Origin: Actinomycetales bacterium
GTDB taxonomy: Bacteria; Actinomycetota; Actinomycetes; Actinomycetales; Microbacteriaceae
NCBI GenBank assembly: GCA_015654475.1
Contig: JAATGV010000038.1
Coordinates: 48,768-112,767 of the forward strand
Direction of reading: 5' to 3'
DNA length: 64,000 nucleotides
Shown: positions 40,901-50,192 of the stretch, piece by piece
How positions within the stretch are numbered: the first letter of the stretch is position 1
Layout of the letters: each line of letters opens with the position of its first letter
The notes under the pieces: generated by a model
Seen by the model: the letters and a program-made list of their open reading frames with translations, nothing else
The model's database searches: none
Told to the model about the DNA's origin: nothing
Made by a program: the position numbers and the translations under genes

Positions 40901-41524
40901 TCAATTCGTCGAGACCGTGGCCTCGGCAGATACGGCTTCACTGATGGCCTGAGCCTCGTCGGACGATGGACCCGGCTCGGCTACGAGCACCGCCCGGCGG
41001 TAGTAGCGCAACTCGATGATCGACTCGACGATGTCGGCAAGGGCGCGATGTCCGCCCACCTTCTTGGGGGCGTGAAAATAGGCGCGCGGGTACCAGCGGT
41101 GCGACAGCTCTTTGATCGTGGAGACATCGATGTTGCGATAGTGCAAGTAGGTGTCGAGCGCGGGCATGTACTTGGCGATGAACATGCGGTCGGTGCCGAT
41201 GGTGTTTCCGCACAGCGGCGCGGTGCCTGCCTCGGTAACGAACTGCGCGATGTATTCGAGAGTCTGTTTCTCGGCCTCGGCGAGGGGGAGGCCATCGGCG
41301 ATCTCCGTGATCAGCCCTGACGTGGTGTGCATGTTGGTGACGAAGTCGTTCATGTTGTCGAGCGCCGACTTGTCTGCCTTGATGATCAGGTCGAGGCCGG
41401 GATCGAGGATGTTCAACTCTGCGTCGGTGACGACCGTGGCAATCTCGACGAGTTGGTCGACCTGTGGATCAAGTCCGGTCATTTCGCAGTCAATCCAGAC
41501 AAGTCTGTCGAGTTTGTTGGTCAT
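40901..41524 (-). CDS. orn: Oligoribonuclease
   Basis: 207 residues. DEDDh 3'-5' exonuclease that degrades 2-5 nt RNAs and pGpG. Exo I is VWIDCEMTGLD (9-19), exo II includes GNTIGTDRMF, and exo III includes HRALADIVESI. A tail of about 25 Ala/Glu/Ser residues extends beyond the usual length near 180. Confidence 0.97.
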   Translation of the reverse strand: MTNKLDRLVWIDCEMTGLDPQVDQLVEIATVVTDAELNILDPGLDLIIKADKSALDNMNDFVTNMHTTSGLITEIADGLPLAEAEKQTLEYIAQFVTEAGTAPLCGNTIGTDRMFIAKYMPALDTYLHYRNIDVSTIKELSHRWYPRAYFHAPKKVGGHRALADIVESIIELRYYRRAVLVAEPGPSSDEAQAISEAVSAEATVSTN

Positions 41525-41762
41525 CTTTCCTCGCCTTCACGTTGCCTTCGACTGGCGCCGATGCACCAGTCAAGCTTACCCGTGTCACTATTGCGGCACG
41601 ATCAAGGCTTCTTGTGAAGTGAATGTGGCCCGCGCGTGCGCCAATCAGCAACCGGTCGGGCGGATCTCGACGCAGTCTCGCATCCGTAGGGTCAGTAGGG
41701 TCAACGGCACATCCATAGAGTCAGCTGGTCCAGAGCGACCCGCACCGGACGTCGCACCATGG

Positions 41763-42272
41763 CTACGCGTCCTGCTTCGCGAGCTCTGCTTCAATCGCGG
41801 CAACAACTGCCGGATCGTCCGGCTTTGTTGGTGGACGGAACCGCGTCACGGAGTTGTCGGGGCCGATGATGAACTTCTCGAAGTTCCAGGCGACGGGGCC
41901 ACCAAGCCCATGGCCGTCTTTGACTGTGACCAGCTTCTTGTACAGCGGATGCCTGAGACGCCCATTGACCGCCGACTTTTCGAGAAGCGGGAATGTGACA
42001 CCATATGTCGCCGAGCAGAACTCTTGGATCTCCTCGCTTGTGCCTGGTTCTTGCCCCATGAACTGGTTCGATGGAACGCCGAGTACGGTGAAGCCGCGCT
42101 CAGAATAGGTGCGCTGCAGCTCTTCGAGTTGCTCGTATTGCGGTGTCAGGCCGCACTTCGACGCCACGTTGACGACGAGCACGGTTTGGCCTGTGTATGC
42201 GGCAAGGCTGGTTGTTTCTCCCGTTATCGTTGTCAGCGGGATGTCTCGAATGTCGTTGAGAGTCTTAGTCAC
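41763..42272 (-). CDS. Glutathione-peroxidase-family (thiol peroxidase) protein
   Basis: 169 residues from the GTG at 42272, preceded by AAAGGATCAAGG; an upstream ATG at 42356 adds 28 non-conserved residues. The active-site cysteine is in NVASKCGLTPQYEQLEEL, and the rest of the catalytic set is in GVPSNQF and WNFEKFI. Because Actinobacteria of this group usually lack glutathione, thioredoxin or mycothiol is the likelier reductant (inference). Confidence 0.93.
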   Translation of the reverse strand: MTKTLNDIRDIPLTTITGETTSLAAYTGQTVLVVNVASKCGLTPQYEQLEELQRTYSERGFTVLGVPSNQFMGQEPGTSEEIQEFCSATYGVTFPLLEKSAVNGRLRHPLYKKLVTVKDGHGLGGPVAWNFEKFIIGPDNSVTRFRPPTKPDDPAVVAAIEAELAKQDA

Positions 42273-42567
42273 CCTTGATCCTTTGAGAGTATGTGAGTTG
42301 AGAGAAGCGGGCGGTGCGCGGCAGGAGCCTGGCATCTTCACCGTGGGCTTCAGCATATGTCTAATTAGCCCGCATGTTCGGAAACATCCAGCGAATTATG
42401 AGATCGTCTGTCGAGCCCGTTGCCAGGCGGACTCGCAACCGAAAGACTTGCGCTTCTCTAGCGCCCCGCGGACGTACCGTCTTGCCGATCATCGGCGGGT
42501 GTGCGGCGTTTCGTGACGTAGACTGACCGGGCTTATCTTCGCGCCGCACGTGACTGTCCCTCGGGGC

Positions 42568-42616
42568 TTGCGCAACTGGAAGGCTAACCTAATATGGGTA
42601 CGCGACCGTATCGTAC
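42568..42616 (+). promoter_or_regulatory. Promoter with overlapping operator for the MFS exporter
   Basis: TTGCGC (42568-42573), a 16-nt spacer, then TAATAT (42590-42595). Just downstream an inverted repeat, GTACG (42598-42602) and CGTAC (42612-42616), could bind the TetR protein encoded after the exporter. Two CCGTATCG copies lie here as well. This is the only clear signal in the 372-bp gap between the peroxidase and exporter genes. Confidence 0.6.
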
Positions 42617-42644
42617 GTGTCCGTATCGATATCGATGGAGTCCT

Positions 42645-44171
42645 ATGTCTGCTTCCGTTCCTGCCATGAGCCGTTCGACGACACAGGGTGCCTTCCCACA
42701 TGCTTGGCGGGCAGTCATCGTTCTGCTCATCGCGATGTTCATAGCGTTGCTTGACACGACCATCGTCAATGTGGCGTTGCCGACGATCCGAGACAACATC
42801 AATGGCGCTGGCAATGCACCGGCAGGTGAGGATGTGCTGTCCTGGGTGATATCCGGGTATTCGCTCGCCTTCGGGCTCGCCCTCATCCCGGCAGGCCGGT
42901 TGGGCGACAGTATCGGCCATAAGTGGGTCTTCTTCGCCGGGTTGGCGCTTTTCACAGTGGCGAGTGTCGCCTGTGGTTTGGCGCAGTCAGATGTTCAACT
43001 CATCGTGTTCCGCGTGATTCAGGGTCTGGCCGGAGGTATCTTCGTGCCGGCAGTGACGGCGTTCATCCAGCTTCTGTTCTCGGGCCGTGTCCGCGGCACG
43101 GCGTTCGCTGTCATGGGGGCGGTCATCGGCGTCTCGACCGCACTCGGCCCCATTATCGGCGGCTTGATCATTCAGTGGTTCGGTGAGACGGATGGATGGC
43201 GTCTGGTGTTCGGCGTCAATGTCCCGATCGGGGTTGTCGCGCTGATTCTCGCGGGCGTGCTTCTTCCCGGACGGAAACGCCTCGCGGCCGTCGCGGGCGA
43301 GCCCACCTCAGGTGCTCGCTCGGGCGGAGTGGATTGGTTCGGTCTGTTCCTGCTGACGGTTGGCTTGGTGGCGGTGCTCGTGCCGTTGATCGAGGGCGAG
43401 ACCACGGGTTGGCCGCTGTGGACGTACCTGAGCCTTGTTGGCGGAATCGTCCTTTTGGTGATGTTTGCCTTGTGGGAGGTGTTCTATACGGGGAGGGGTC
43501 GGAGCCCACTGGTACCGCCACGATTGTTTACGCATGCCGCATTTACCGGAGGAGCCATCCTCGCACTCGTCTATTTCGCCGCATTCACTAGCATCTTCTT
43601 CACGATCTCCTTGCTGTGGCAGTCCGGCCTTGGGCACACTGCGTTGGAGACGGGGATTGTCTCCGTTCCGTTTGCGATCGGATCGATCATCGGGTCCTCG
43701 CAGAGCAACCGGCTGGCCCAGCGGCTTGGGCGCACGGTTCTGATCATTGGCTCTGCCCTGCTTGCGGCGGGTCTCGGGGTGATCTGGCTCATCTTTTCGA
43801 ATGTCAGCGGCGCGGATCTCAACAGTTGGGATCTGCTCGCCCCGCTGTTCTTCGCCGGTTTGGGGAACGGCTTGTTCATCGCGCCGAATATGCAGTTCAT
43901 CGTTGCCACCGTCAACCCAGGCGAGGCCGGCGCGGCCAGCGGCGTCATATCCACTGTGCAAAGGGTTGGCAGCGCGGTCGGTATCGCCGTCATCGGGACA
44001 GTGCTTTTCAGCGTCGCCAATCTTTCCGCTGTTCGCAGCAAGGAGGATGTGGTCTCCTCATTCATGAACGGTGCGACCAGTGCGCTCGGCCTCAGCGTGA
44101 TTTTCGCGATCGTCGCCCTTGGCCTTGTCTTCACTCTTCCTCGCAAACTTTCTCAGCAGCGCCTCGAATAG
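42645..44171 (+). CDS. MFS drug:H+ antiporter, DHA2 (EmrB/QacA) family
   Basis: 508 residues with about 14 membrane segments. Motif D1/A regions are visible: LLDTTIVNVALPTIRDNI near the first helix, AGRLGDSIGHKWVF in loop 2-3, and motif C-like GVSTALGPIIGGLI in helix 5. The start is the ATG at 42645 behind TGGAGT; the frame opens earlier at 42594. It is followed after about 100 bp by a TetR gene on the same strand, a usual repressor-exporter pairing. Confidence 0.93.
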   Translation: MSASVPAMSRSTTQGAFPHAWRAVIVLLIAMFIALLDTTIVNVALPTIRDNINGAGNAPAGEDVLSWVISGYSLAFGLALIPAGRLGDSIGHKWVFFAGLALFTVASVACGLAQSDVQLIVFRVIQGLAGGIFVPAVTAFIQLLFSGRVRGTAFAVMGAVIGVSTALGPIIGGLIIQWFGETDGWRLVFGVNVPIGVVALILAGVLLPGRKRLAAVAGEPTSGARSGGVDWFGLFLLTVGLVAVLVPLIEGETTGWPLWTYLSLVGGIVLLVMFALWEVFYTGRGRSPLVPPRLFTHAAFTGGAILALVYFAAFTSIFFTISLLWQSGLGHTALETGIVSVPFAIGSIIGSSQSNRLAQRLGRTVLIIGSALLAAGLGVIWLIFSNVSGADLNSWDLLAPLFFAGLGNGLFIAPNMQFIVATVNPGEAGAASGVISTVQRVGSAVGIAVIGTVLFSVANLSAVRSKEDVVSSFMNGATSALGLSVIFAIVALGLVFTLPRKLSQQRLE

Positions 44172-44275
44172 TGAACTGGTCTTGAGCCGGGAGTCGGTAT
44201 GGGAGGACTCCGGATGGGACGTGAGGAATGCTAGCGTGGTGCTCAGTGACCGTACCTATGTCGAAGGGAGCCGTC

Positions 44276-44881
44276 ATGCCTGCGTCTCCTCCTACCGAGC
44301 GTCGTAGGGGCAGGACACAGGACGCCGCACGTAATGCTGCATTCCTGCGGGCGACACAGGACCTCTTGATCGAGGTTGGATACGACAAGTTGTCGATGGA
44401 ATCAGTCGTGAAGCGTGTCGGGGCAAGCAAGTCGACTTTGTATCGGCGCTGGTCGTCGAAGGCGGAACTGGTTTGTGCGGCGATTTCAGACTTTCGTTGG
44501 GACGCCGAGACCCCCGATACTGGCAACCTGCGCGACGACTTGATTGAGCTGTGCTCGACATGGTTCGACTGCGATGGGGGTCGCGACCGGTTGTTCGTTC
44601 GGGCTACGGTTGCCGCAGTCGATGACGAGCGCGTGCAGAAGGCGTTTCGCGCTGTGGTCAGCACACCATGGTCTCGAGCATTCGAGGAGACCGTGCGACG
44701 CGCGGAGGCCCGCGGGGAGATCTCGGTGGCGCAGAACCTTGACGTGCTCGGACGGCTGATTCCTGCGCTGGCGTTCCAGCAGCTCGCCATGCTCAAGCGC
44801 CCGGTCGATCGGAGTTTCATTGTGGGTGTGGTCGACCAGTTCTTGCTTCCGAGGCTAACCGTCGGCTTCGGAGCGGCTTAG
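44276..44881 (+). CDS. TetR-family regulator of the MFS exporter
   Basis: 201 residues from the ATG at 44276 (GGGAG upstream). Helix-turn-helix at about 35-60 (SMESVVKRVGASKSTLYRRWSSK), with a TetR_C_16-like ligand domain after it. It probably represses the upstream exporter through the GTACG/CGTAC repeat at 42598-42616. Confidence 0.88.
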   Translation: MPASPPTERRRGRTQDAARNAAFLRATQDLLIEVGYDKLSMESVVKRVGASKSTLYRRWSSKAELVCAAISDFRWDAETPDTGNLRDDLIELCSTWFDCDGGRDRLFVRATVAAVDDERVQKAFRAVVSTPWSRAFEETVRRAEARGEISVAQNLDVLGRLIPALAFQQLAMLKRPVDRSFIVGVVDQFLLPRLTVGFGAA

Positions 44882-45071
44882 ATCTCACCATCCCAGTTCG
44901 CCTGCGCTGCGGATTGGGGCAGCGCTGCCTACGCCTTAGCCCGATGGGGGGATTGCGGTGTACGTCTGGTAGCGACGTGCTGATACCGGCCAGTAACGGC
45001 GATGATGGCCCCGTCTGCCGGTGCTCGATTTCGGTTGGCGCCTCAGAGCAGCCGCCTGTAGCATCCAGTCG

Positions 45072-45854
45072 CTACCGGATGTCGTCGCCCGACTGCAGAG
45101 TGATCGTGCGGTGGGTCGTCCACACCGCAATGGCCACAGCGAGGGAGTCGCGCACGATTCGCATGTGCCCGGTGACCGGCACCTCAACATTGGCCGCGGC
45201 GCCCTCAAGCCGACTGCTCTCGGGAATATGCGGATCGAAGCGGCCGTAGATCGATATGATTCGTGAATTGAGACTGGTGTCTGCGTCGAGTTCCTCAATG
45301 GTCGTGTCGCTTGGCTGGAATTGGCGCAGCGCCGGAGCCAGCATGAGTCCGGCGTAGCTCGACCCGTGGAATGGCGTGGCCAAGGCAGTCATGCCGAGAA
45401 TGCGTGGCGTGGATGTGGGCGCCTGCGCGTTGCCGTCGGCGAGCGCGTCGCGCTCACGGGCATTGTCGATGAGCGCGCGTTTGCCGATCAGGCCGCCCTT
45501 ACTGTGAGCAACTAGATAGCAGTCGCCGATTCCGCGCGCGGTCAGCTCTCTGCGCACGAGTTCGGCACTGGCTGCGATGGGACGACGATTGTGCCCTAGA
45601 GCTGGAATCGCGTGGATCCGGTAGCCCAGATCATGTAACCCGTCCGCAATCCAATGCAATTCGACCCACGTCTGATAGACGCCAGGGAGCAGAACGATGT
45701 CGGGTCGATCGGTGTTGCCAGCCGCCATCTCCGCGGGAACATCAGGGAAGAAAGGTTCCAGAAAGTGCACCCACCCGCTGGTGGCATAGTCGATTGCCCA
45801 ACGTGGTAGGGCCAATGCGAGGCGGCTCATGCCGCCGACCGGTGTGCGTGGCAT
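45072..45854 (-). CDS. Alpha/beta-hydrolase, lipase-like
   Basis: 260 residues. The nucleophile elbow is AHSKGG (Ser near 118), where a Lys follows the Ser. The oxyanion region is in VLLPGVYQTW and a late histidine in VTGHMRIV. The overall pattern resembles triacylglycerol lipase/PGAP1-like hydrolases. No secretion signal is evident. The substrate is unknown. Confidence 0.8.
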   Translation of the reverse strand: MPRTPVGGMSRLALALPRWAIDYATSGWVHFLEPFFPDVPAEMAAGNTDRPDIVLLPGVYQTWVELHWIADGLHDLGYRIHAIPALGHNRRPIAASAELVRRELTARGIGDCYLVAHSKGGLIGKRALIDNARERDALADGNAQAPTSTPRILGMTALATPFHGSSYAGLMLAPALRQFQPSDTTIEELDADTSLNSRIISIYGRFDPHIPESSRLEGAAANVEVPVTGHMRIVRDSLAVAIAVWTTHRTITLQSGDDIR

Positions 45855-45958
45855 CTGGAATCCTGGCGTCTGTTTGGTGAGTGAGGGTCAATTCTATGGT
45901 GCGGTGTTGAGATGGCGCTGCCTTCCTAACTTTGGCCAGCTGTCGCGTCCCAGTGTCG

Positions 45959-46038
45959 GTTGAAGCTAACAGAGGAAATGCGGCGGGTCTGGCCCACTAT
46001 TCGCTCTGACCGCAAGCATTTCCTCTATTAGCTTCAAC
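45959..46038. repeat. Family B palindromic element, left flank copy B1 (80 bp)
   Basis: Arms of 23 nt starting GTTGAAGCTAACAGAGGAAA and ending with its complement, with one mismatch, around a 34-nt centre. The centre itself has GCGG...GTC and GACCGC. It lies in the divergent promoter region between the hydrolase gene and the DUF559 gene. Confidence 0.95.
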
Positions 46039-46130
46039 GTCTCTTCTCCACAATTGCCCCGAGCCTGGATTTGTTCGACTCAGCTGTGAGCAAGGTGCTC
46101 GAGCCGCTGGCTCTCGCCTATTTTTCTGGC

Positions 46131-47054
46131 ATGCCTTCTTCGATCGACTATGACTACCTCATCGCTTTGGCCAGGCCCGCATTTTTCGACTGCGGCAATC
46201 TCGCTACGCGCGCGAACCTGAACGCCGCAGGCCTGACACAGCGTGGAATCGAGCGTTTGATCGCCACGGGTGACGTCGTTCGGGTTTTTCATGGCGGGTA
46301 TGTGCCGCGTGGCCTTGATGGCGATCAACTGCATGCCGCCCGTCTCGGCGCACGTCTCACTGGGCCTTCGTTGTTCGCCCGACTTGGTGCGTGGGAACCG
46401 AATGGCGACCGGCGACTACACATTTCTGTGCCGCGTTCGGCGGATCGTCCCCGCGTCGGCCCGGCGGTGCGCGTGCATTGGTCGCCGGTTTCTGGCGTGA
46501 TGCTGAGCGAGCCCCTCGAGTCCGCAGTGGGACATGTTGTCGCGGGTCTGGCACGCGACGAATGCGTTGCCGTTCTCGATTCGGTGATTCGTAGGCGAAT
46601 CATGAGCAGGGCGCAGGTCGCCGCAGCTCTGCGCGGGTGCGCCTCGCGCGGCGGAAACGCGGTCCTCTCGCAGGTGGATCCGTCGGCCGAGTCTGGCGCT
46701 GAGACTTTGCTGCGCCTATGGTTGCGGCGGCGAGGGGTGTCGTTCAGGCCACAGACAAAGATCGGGCGCTTTCGTGTCGACTTTTTGCTCGGCACTCGAC
46801 TGGTCGTGGAGGTCGTCGGCGAGAAGTATCACGCCAGCACCGCGGCTTTTGAGGCCGACTGCGAGCGCGAGGCCTATTTGCAGGGTCTGGGTTATCAGGT
46901 GCTTCGCATTTCGGCTAGACAGGTCTACAACTCTGACGAAAGGGCGTTGTCGGCCTTGTCTACGATGATTCGCCGGCACCAGCATGTGTACGGCGTGAGG
47001 CCGGTTGAAGCCAACAGAGGAAATGCGGCGGGTCTGAGCGACTATCCTCTCTGA
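46131..47054 (+). CDS. AbiEi/DUF559 family protein with Vsr-like domain (copy B)
   Basis: 307 residues from the ATG at 46131; the frame opens at a TTG at 46071. An AbiEi_4-like winged helix (about 15-60: NLATRANLNAAGLTQRGIER, then VVRVFHGGYVPRG) precedes a DUF559 domain (about 195-285): ESGAETLLRLWL, GRFRVDFLLGTRLVVEV, GEKYH, then GYQVLRISARQVYN. The second acidic residue of the usual E-x-DG is Val here (VVEVVGEKYH), so catalysis may be impaired. The final 17 or so residues are encoded by element B2. No AbiEii partner is present. Confidence 0.8.
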   Translation: MPSSIDYDYLIALARPAFFDCGNLATRANLNAAGLTQRGIERLIATGDVVRVFHGGYVPRGLDGDQLHAARLGARLTGPSLFARLGAWEPNGDRRLHISVPRSADRPRVGPAVRVHWSPVSGVMLSEPLESAVGHVVAGLARDECVAVLDSVIRRRIMSRAQVAAALRGCASRGGNAVLSQVDPSAESGAETLLRLWLRRRGVSFRPQTKIGRFRVDFLLGTRLVVEVVGEKYHASTAAFEADCEREAYLQGLGYQVLRISARQVYNSDERALSALSTMIRRHQHVYGVRPVEANRGNAAGLSDYPL

Positions 47055-47083
47055 CCGCAAGCATTTCCTCTGTTAGCTTCACA
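47004..47083. repeat. Family B palindromic element, right flank copy B2 (80 bp)
   Basis: Same architecture and orientation as B1, with a few substitutions. The DUF559 stop codon (47052-47054) lies in its centre, and the GH65 stop is 5 bp beyond its end. Confidence 0.95.
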
Positions 47084-47087
47084 ACCC

Positions 47088-49370
47088 TTAGGCGAGGCGC
47101 ACGGTCACCTGATCATCGAGTGCATACTCGACATCACCGACCCAGAGCATCGCAGCGTCGCCGTCAACACGCGTGAATTGTGCGCTCGCTGCGTCCACCT
47201 CGACGCGAATCACGGATCCGCGGTAGTTGATCGTGAACGCGTAGTCGTCCCAGTCGGGCGGGCAGAATGGCGCGAATGACAGCCGTCCGCCATACACGCG
47301 CATGCCGGCGAACCCTTGCACGATGGCGAGCCATCCGCCGCTCATCGACGTGATGTGCAGCCCGTCGTCGGTGTCGTCGTTGTAGTTGTCGAGGTCGAGC
47401 CGCGCTGTATGCGTTGAGAAGGACACCGTCCGATCCCGGTCTCCGATGCGTGCCGCGAGTACCGCATGAATCGACGCAGACAACGATGACTCGTGCACGG
47501 TCAACGGCTCGTAGAACTCGAAGTTGCGGGCGATCTCGTCCACATCGAAGTGGTTCTCGAAAAAGTACATGCCCTGCAGCACGTCGGCCTGTTTGATGTA
47601 GGGGGAACGCAGTATGCGGTCCCACGACCAGTGTTTGTTGAGCGGCCGGATCGCCGGGTCGAGTTCGGCCACCGGCACGAGGTCTTTGTCGAGGAATGTG
47701 TCGTGCTGCACAGCGATGCCACGAGCATCATCGTGCGGGAGGTACATGCCGTCTGCGATTTCAAGCCAATGCGCGATCTCATCGGCAGCGGCAGAGGGAT
47801 CGCGTTTGTCGGCACTAAGCCCATTCAGCAGTTCCGCGGTGTACCTCAGCACCCAGGCCGCCAAGTAATTGGTGTACCAGTTGTTGTTGACATTGTTTTC
47901 GTATTCGTTCGGCCCGGTCACGCCGTGGATCATCCACGCGCCTGCCTGTCGCGAGTAGTGCACGCGGTCGGCCCAGAATCGGGAGATCTCGATAAGTACT
48001 TCGAGCCCGTCGTTCTCGATGTAGCTACGGTCTCCGGTGTATTCGGTGTAGTAGTAGATCGCCCATGCGATTGCCCCGTTGCGGTGGATCTCTTCGAACG
48101 TTATCTCCCACTCGTTGTGGCATTCGACGCCGGTGAAGGTGACCATGGGAAACAGTGCACCTGCGAGTCCTTGCTGGCGTGCGTTATGTTGGGCTTGTGG
48201 CAGTTGGTCGTGCCGATATTGCAGGAGGGATCGCGCGACCTCTGGCTTGGCGACGGCGAGGTAAAACGGCACGAGGTAGGCTTCGGTGTCCCAATAGGTC
48301 GCACCGCCATATTTTTCTCCGGTGAAACCTTTGGGCCCGATATTGAGATGGGGGTCTTCGCCGTAGTAGGTGGAGAAGAGCTGAAACAGGTTGTAGCGAA
48401 TGCCTTGCTGGGTGGCGTCGTCGCCGCTGATGGCGATGTCTGAACGCTCCCATCGCGCAGCCCATGCCGCATCATTTGAGGCTCTTTTGGCTTCCCAGTC
48501 GCTGTTGTATGCCTCTGCGAGCAGGTGGGTCGCCTGCTTGTCTTGTTCTTTCTCTGGAACGTCTCTGCTTGTGAGTACGGCGGTTGTCTTCTCAAGGGTG
48601 ATGGTGTCCGCCTCAGTACCTGCTGACACTGTGCCCTCGTAGAGTGTTCCCACTGTGAATGGGCCGTCGATGATTCCACTCAGCTCCGCGCCCATGAGCT
48701 TGCTTCTGGATGCGGCTGTGACCGAGAACTGGGGTGTGCCGAATGTGTTTGGTCTGGTTTCGGTGGTCAACACGCTTGTTTCTCCTGCGTGCCTGTCTTT
48801 TTCCACCCAGAATTGTTCACCATAGTTTGAGTCGAGATTGTGCACGTCACCATCGAGTTGTGGCGAGAGTGTGACGGTTGCCGCTCCATGGACAGCAGTG
48901 ATCTGGATGCGCTGTTCGAGTAGTTCTGGTGTGGTGATGCTGAGGTAACGTTCAAAGGTGAGCGCAAGCACCGTGCCGTCGCCGACATGCCAGTGGAATG
49001 CGCGGCGCAATACTCCTGTTCGCATGTCGAGTTCGAGCGAGAACTGCTGAATCTGCGCTGTTGCGGTGTCGAGCGCGATGTTGTTCGCGGTTATCGGCAC
49101 GGCGATAAGGTTCATGGCGTTGATGACTTTGCCGAAGTAGAGCGGGTAGCCGTTTTTCCACCATCCGACGCGAGTTTTATCTGGAAACCACACGCCCGCA
49201 ATGTAGGTGCCTTGATGGCTGTCGCCACCGTATCCCTCATCAAAATTGCCTCGCATGCCCATGTGCCCGTTCCCCGTCGAGGTGATGCTTTCGATGAGCC
49301 GGATGTTGTCGTGGCGAAGCTCGCTCGTGCCGACGATCCAGGGGTCGATGTTGAACAGCCTTGTTGTCAC
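47088..49370 (-). CDS. Glycoside hydrolase family 65 disaccharide phosphorylase (probable maltose phosphorylase)
   Basis: 760 residues from the GTG at 49370, preceded at 7 nt by GAGG; the frame opens at 49415. An N-terminal beta-sandwich (about 1-260) and an (alpha/alpha)6 barrel follow. The general-acid Glu is in HGVTGPNEYENNVNNN (about 480-495), and the phosphate-site region includes a late STHTARLD. GGATYWDTEAYLVPFYL is typical of the maltose/kojibiose/trehalose phosphorylases. Maltose is the commonest substrate, but specificity is not certain. No beta-phosphoglucomutase gene lies beside it. Confidence 0.88.
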   Translation of the reverse strand: MTTRLFNIDPWIVGTSELRHDNIRLIESITSTGNGHMGMRGNFDEGYGGDSHQGTYIAGVWFPDKTRVGWWKNGYPLYFGKVINAMNLIAVPITANNIALDTATAQIQQFSLELDMRTGVLRRAFHWHVGDGTVLALTFERYLSITTPELLEQRIQITAVHGAATVTLSPQLDGDVHNLDSNYGEQFWVEKDRHAGETSVLTTETRPNTFGTPQFSVTAASRSKLMGAELSGIIDGPFTVGTLYEGTVSAGTEADTITLEKTTAVLTSRDVPEKEQDKQATHLLAEAYNSDWEAKRASNDAAWAARWERSDIAISGDDATQQGIRYNLFQLFSTYYGEDPHLNIGPKGFTGEKYGGATYWDTEAYLVPFYLAVAKPEVARSLLQYRHDQLPQAQHNARQQGLAGALFPMVTFTGVECHNEWEITFEEIHRNGAIAWAIYYYTEYTGDRSYIENDGLEVLIEISRFWADRVHYSRQAGAWMIHGVTGPNEYENNVNNNWYTNYLAAWVLRYTAELLNGLSADKRDPSAAADEIAHWLEIADGMYLPHDDARGIAVQHDTFLDKDLVPVAELDPAIRPLNKHWSWDRILRSPYIKQADVLQGMYFFENHFDVDEIARNFEFYEPLTVHESSLSASIHAVLAARIGDRDRTVSFSTHTARLDLDNYNDDTDDGLHITSMSGGWLAIVQGFAGMRVYGGRLSFAPFCPPDWDDYAFTINYRGSVIRVEVDAASAQFTRVDGDAAMLWVGDVEYALDDQVTVRLA

Positions 49371-49458
49371 AGGTTTTCCTCGATCGGAGTATGCGTGGGG
49401 GGACTCTCCGATCATACGCAGGAGCGTGGAATAGAAGAACTTCCGAGGTCGAGGGAGT

Positions 49459-50097
49459 TTATCCGATTATGCGCAGAAGCGAGGGCAGCGCGTAAATCAC
49501 CGTAATGATGAGAGAGGCAATAAAGCCCCACTTGGCGAATTTTCGTCCGATTCTGCGGCCTTGCCGTGTTTGATAGAGACCGACGATTCCCGCGACGACT
49601 CCGCCGATGGGGAAGAAGAATGCGAGGGCGGGGGTGGCGATGGCGAGCCAGCTGACGGGCTTCGACTGTTGCGCTGGCCGTGCATTGGCGTTGTTGAACG
49701 ACCACGCTGCGGAGGGCCTGAATTCTTGCCAATAACCGGGTCGCGAACCGGCTGGGCCACGTTGTTGCTGTTGCGCTGCAGCGGCCGCAGCCCTGATGAA
49801 GGTCTCGAAGTCGATCGTGGTTGCGTATGGGCCGCTCGATGAGGCCGCGTACCCGCTGGTTGTCGGGTTTGCCGCTGCGTAGCGTTGTTCGTTGTCGTAC
49901 TTGATGCGTGCGTCTTGTGTCCCGATGAGTTCCCAGGCTTGTTGGACCTCAGCGAATTTGGTGGCGTCTCCTCCGACGTCGGGGTGGGTCTCACGCGCTT
50001 TTTTTCGATACGCTTTGCGTATCTCGTCGTCTCCGGCGCTTTTGCTTACGCCGAGCACGGCGTAGGCCGACTCGGTGAGCGTATAACGTCCCGCCAT
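49459..50097 (-). CDS. J-domain membrane protein
   Basis: 212 residues. J-domain at about 8-70 with HPD in ARETHPDVGG. A Gly/Ala/Gln-rich linker (about 75-145) and two C-terminal membrane helices (about 148-170 and 188-210). It probably recruits DnaK to the membrane. It lacks the zinc finger and C-terminal domains of DnaJ. Confidence 0.85.
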   Translation of the reverse strand: MAGRYTLTESAYAVLGVSKSAGDDEIRKAYRKKARETHPDVGGDATKFAEVQQAWELIGTQDARIKYDNEQRYAAANPTTSGYAASSSGPYATTIDFETFIRAAAAAAQQQQRGPAGSRPGYWQEFRPSAAWSFNNANARPAQQSKPVSWLAIATPALAFFFPIGGVVAGIVGLYQTRQGRRIGRKFAKWGFIASLIITVIYALPSLLRIIG

Positions 50098-50192
50098 AGT
50101 CGCCTCTCTTTAAACTCTGTGTGGTGTTGGATGCTATTCGGTTTAGCTGTGCGACGGCTGGGCACTTGCGGTGTGCTCACCGAGTCGGTGGC

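Larger units (their letters stand above)
45959..47083. mobile_element. Candidate mobile unit: DUF559 gene between direct family B elements
   Basis: 1125 bp bounded by two 80-bp family B palindromes in the same orientation and containing one gene, whose last codons lie inside the right element. No other mobility gene and no obvious target duplication. Mobility is inference. Confidence 0.45.
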
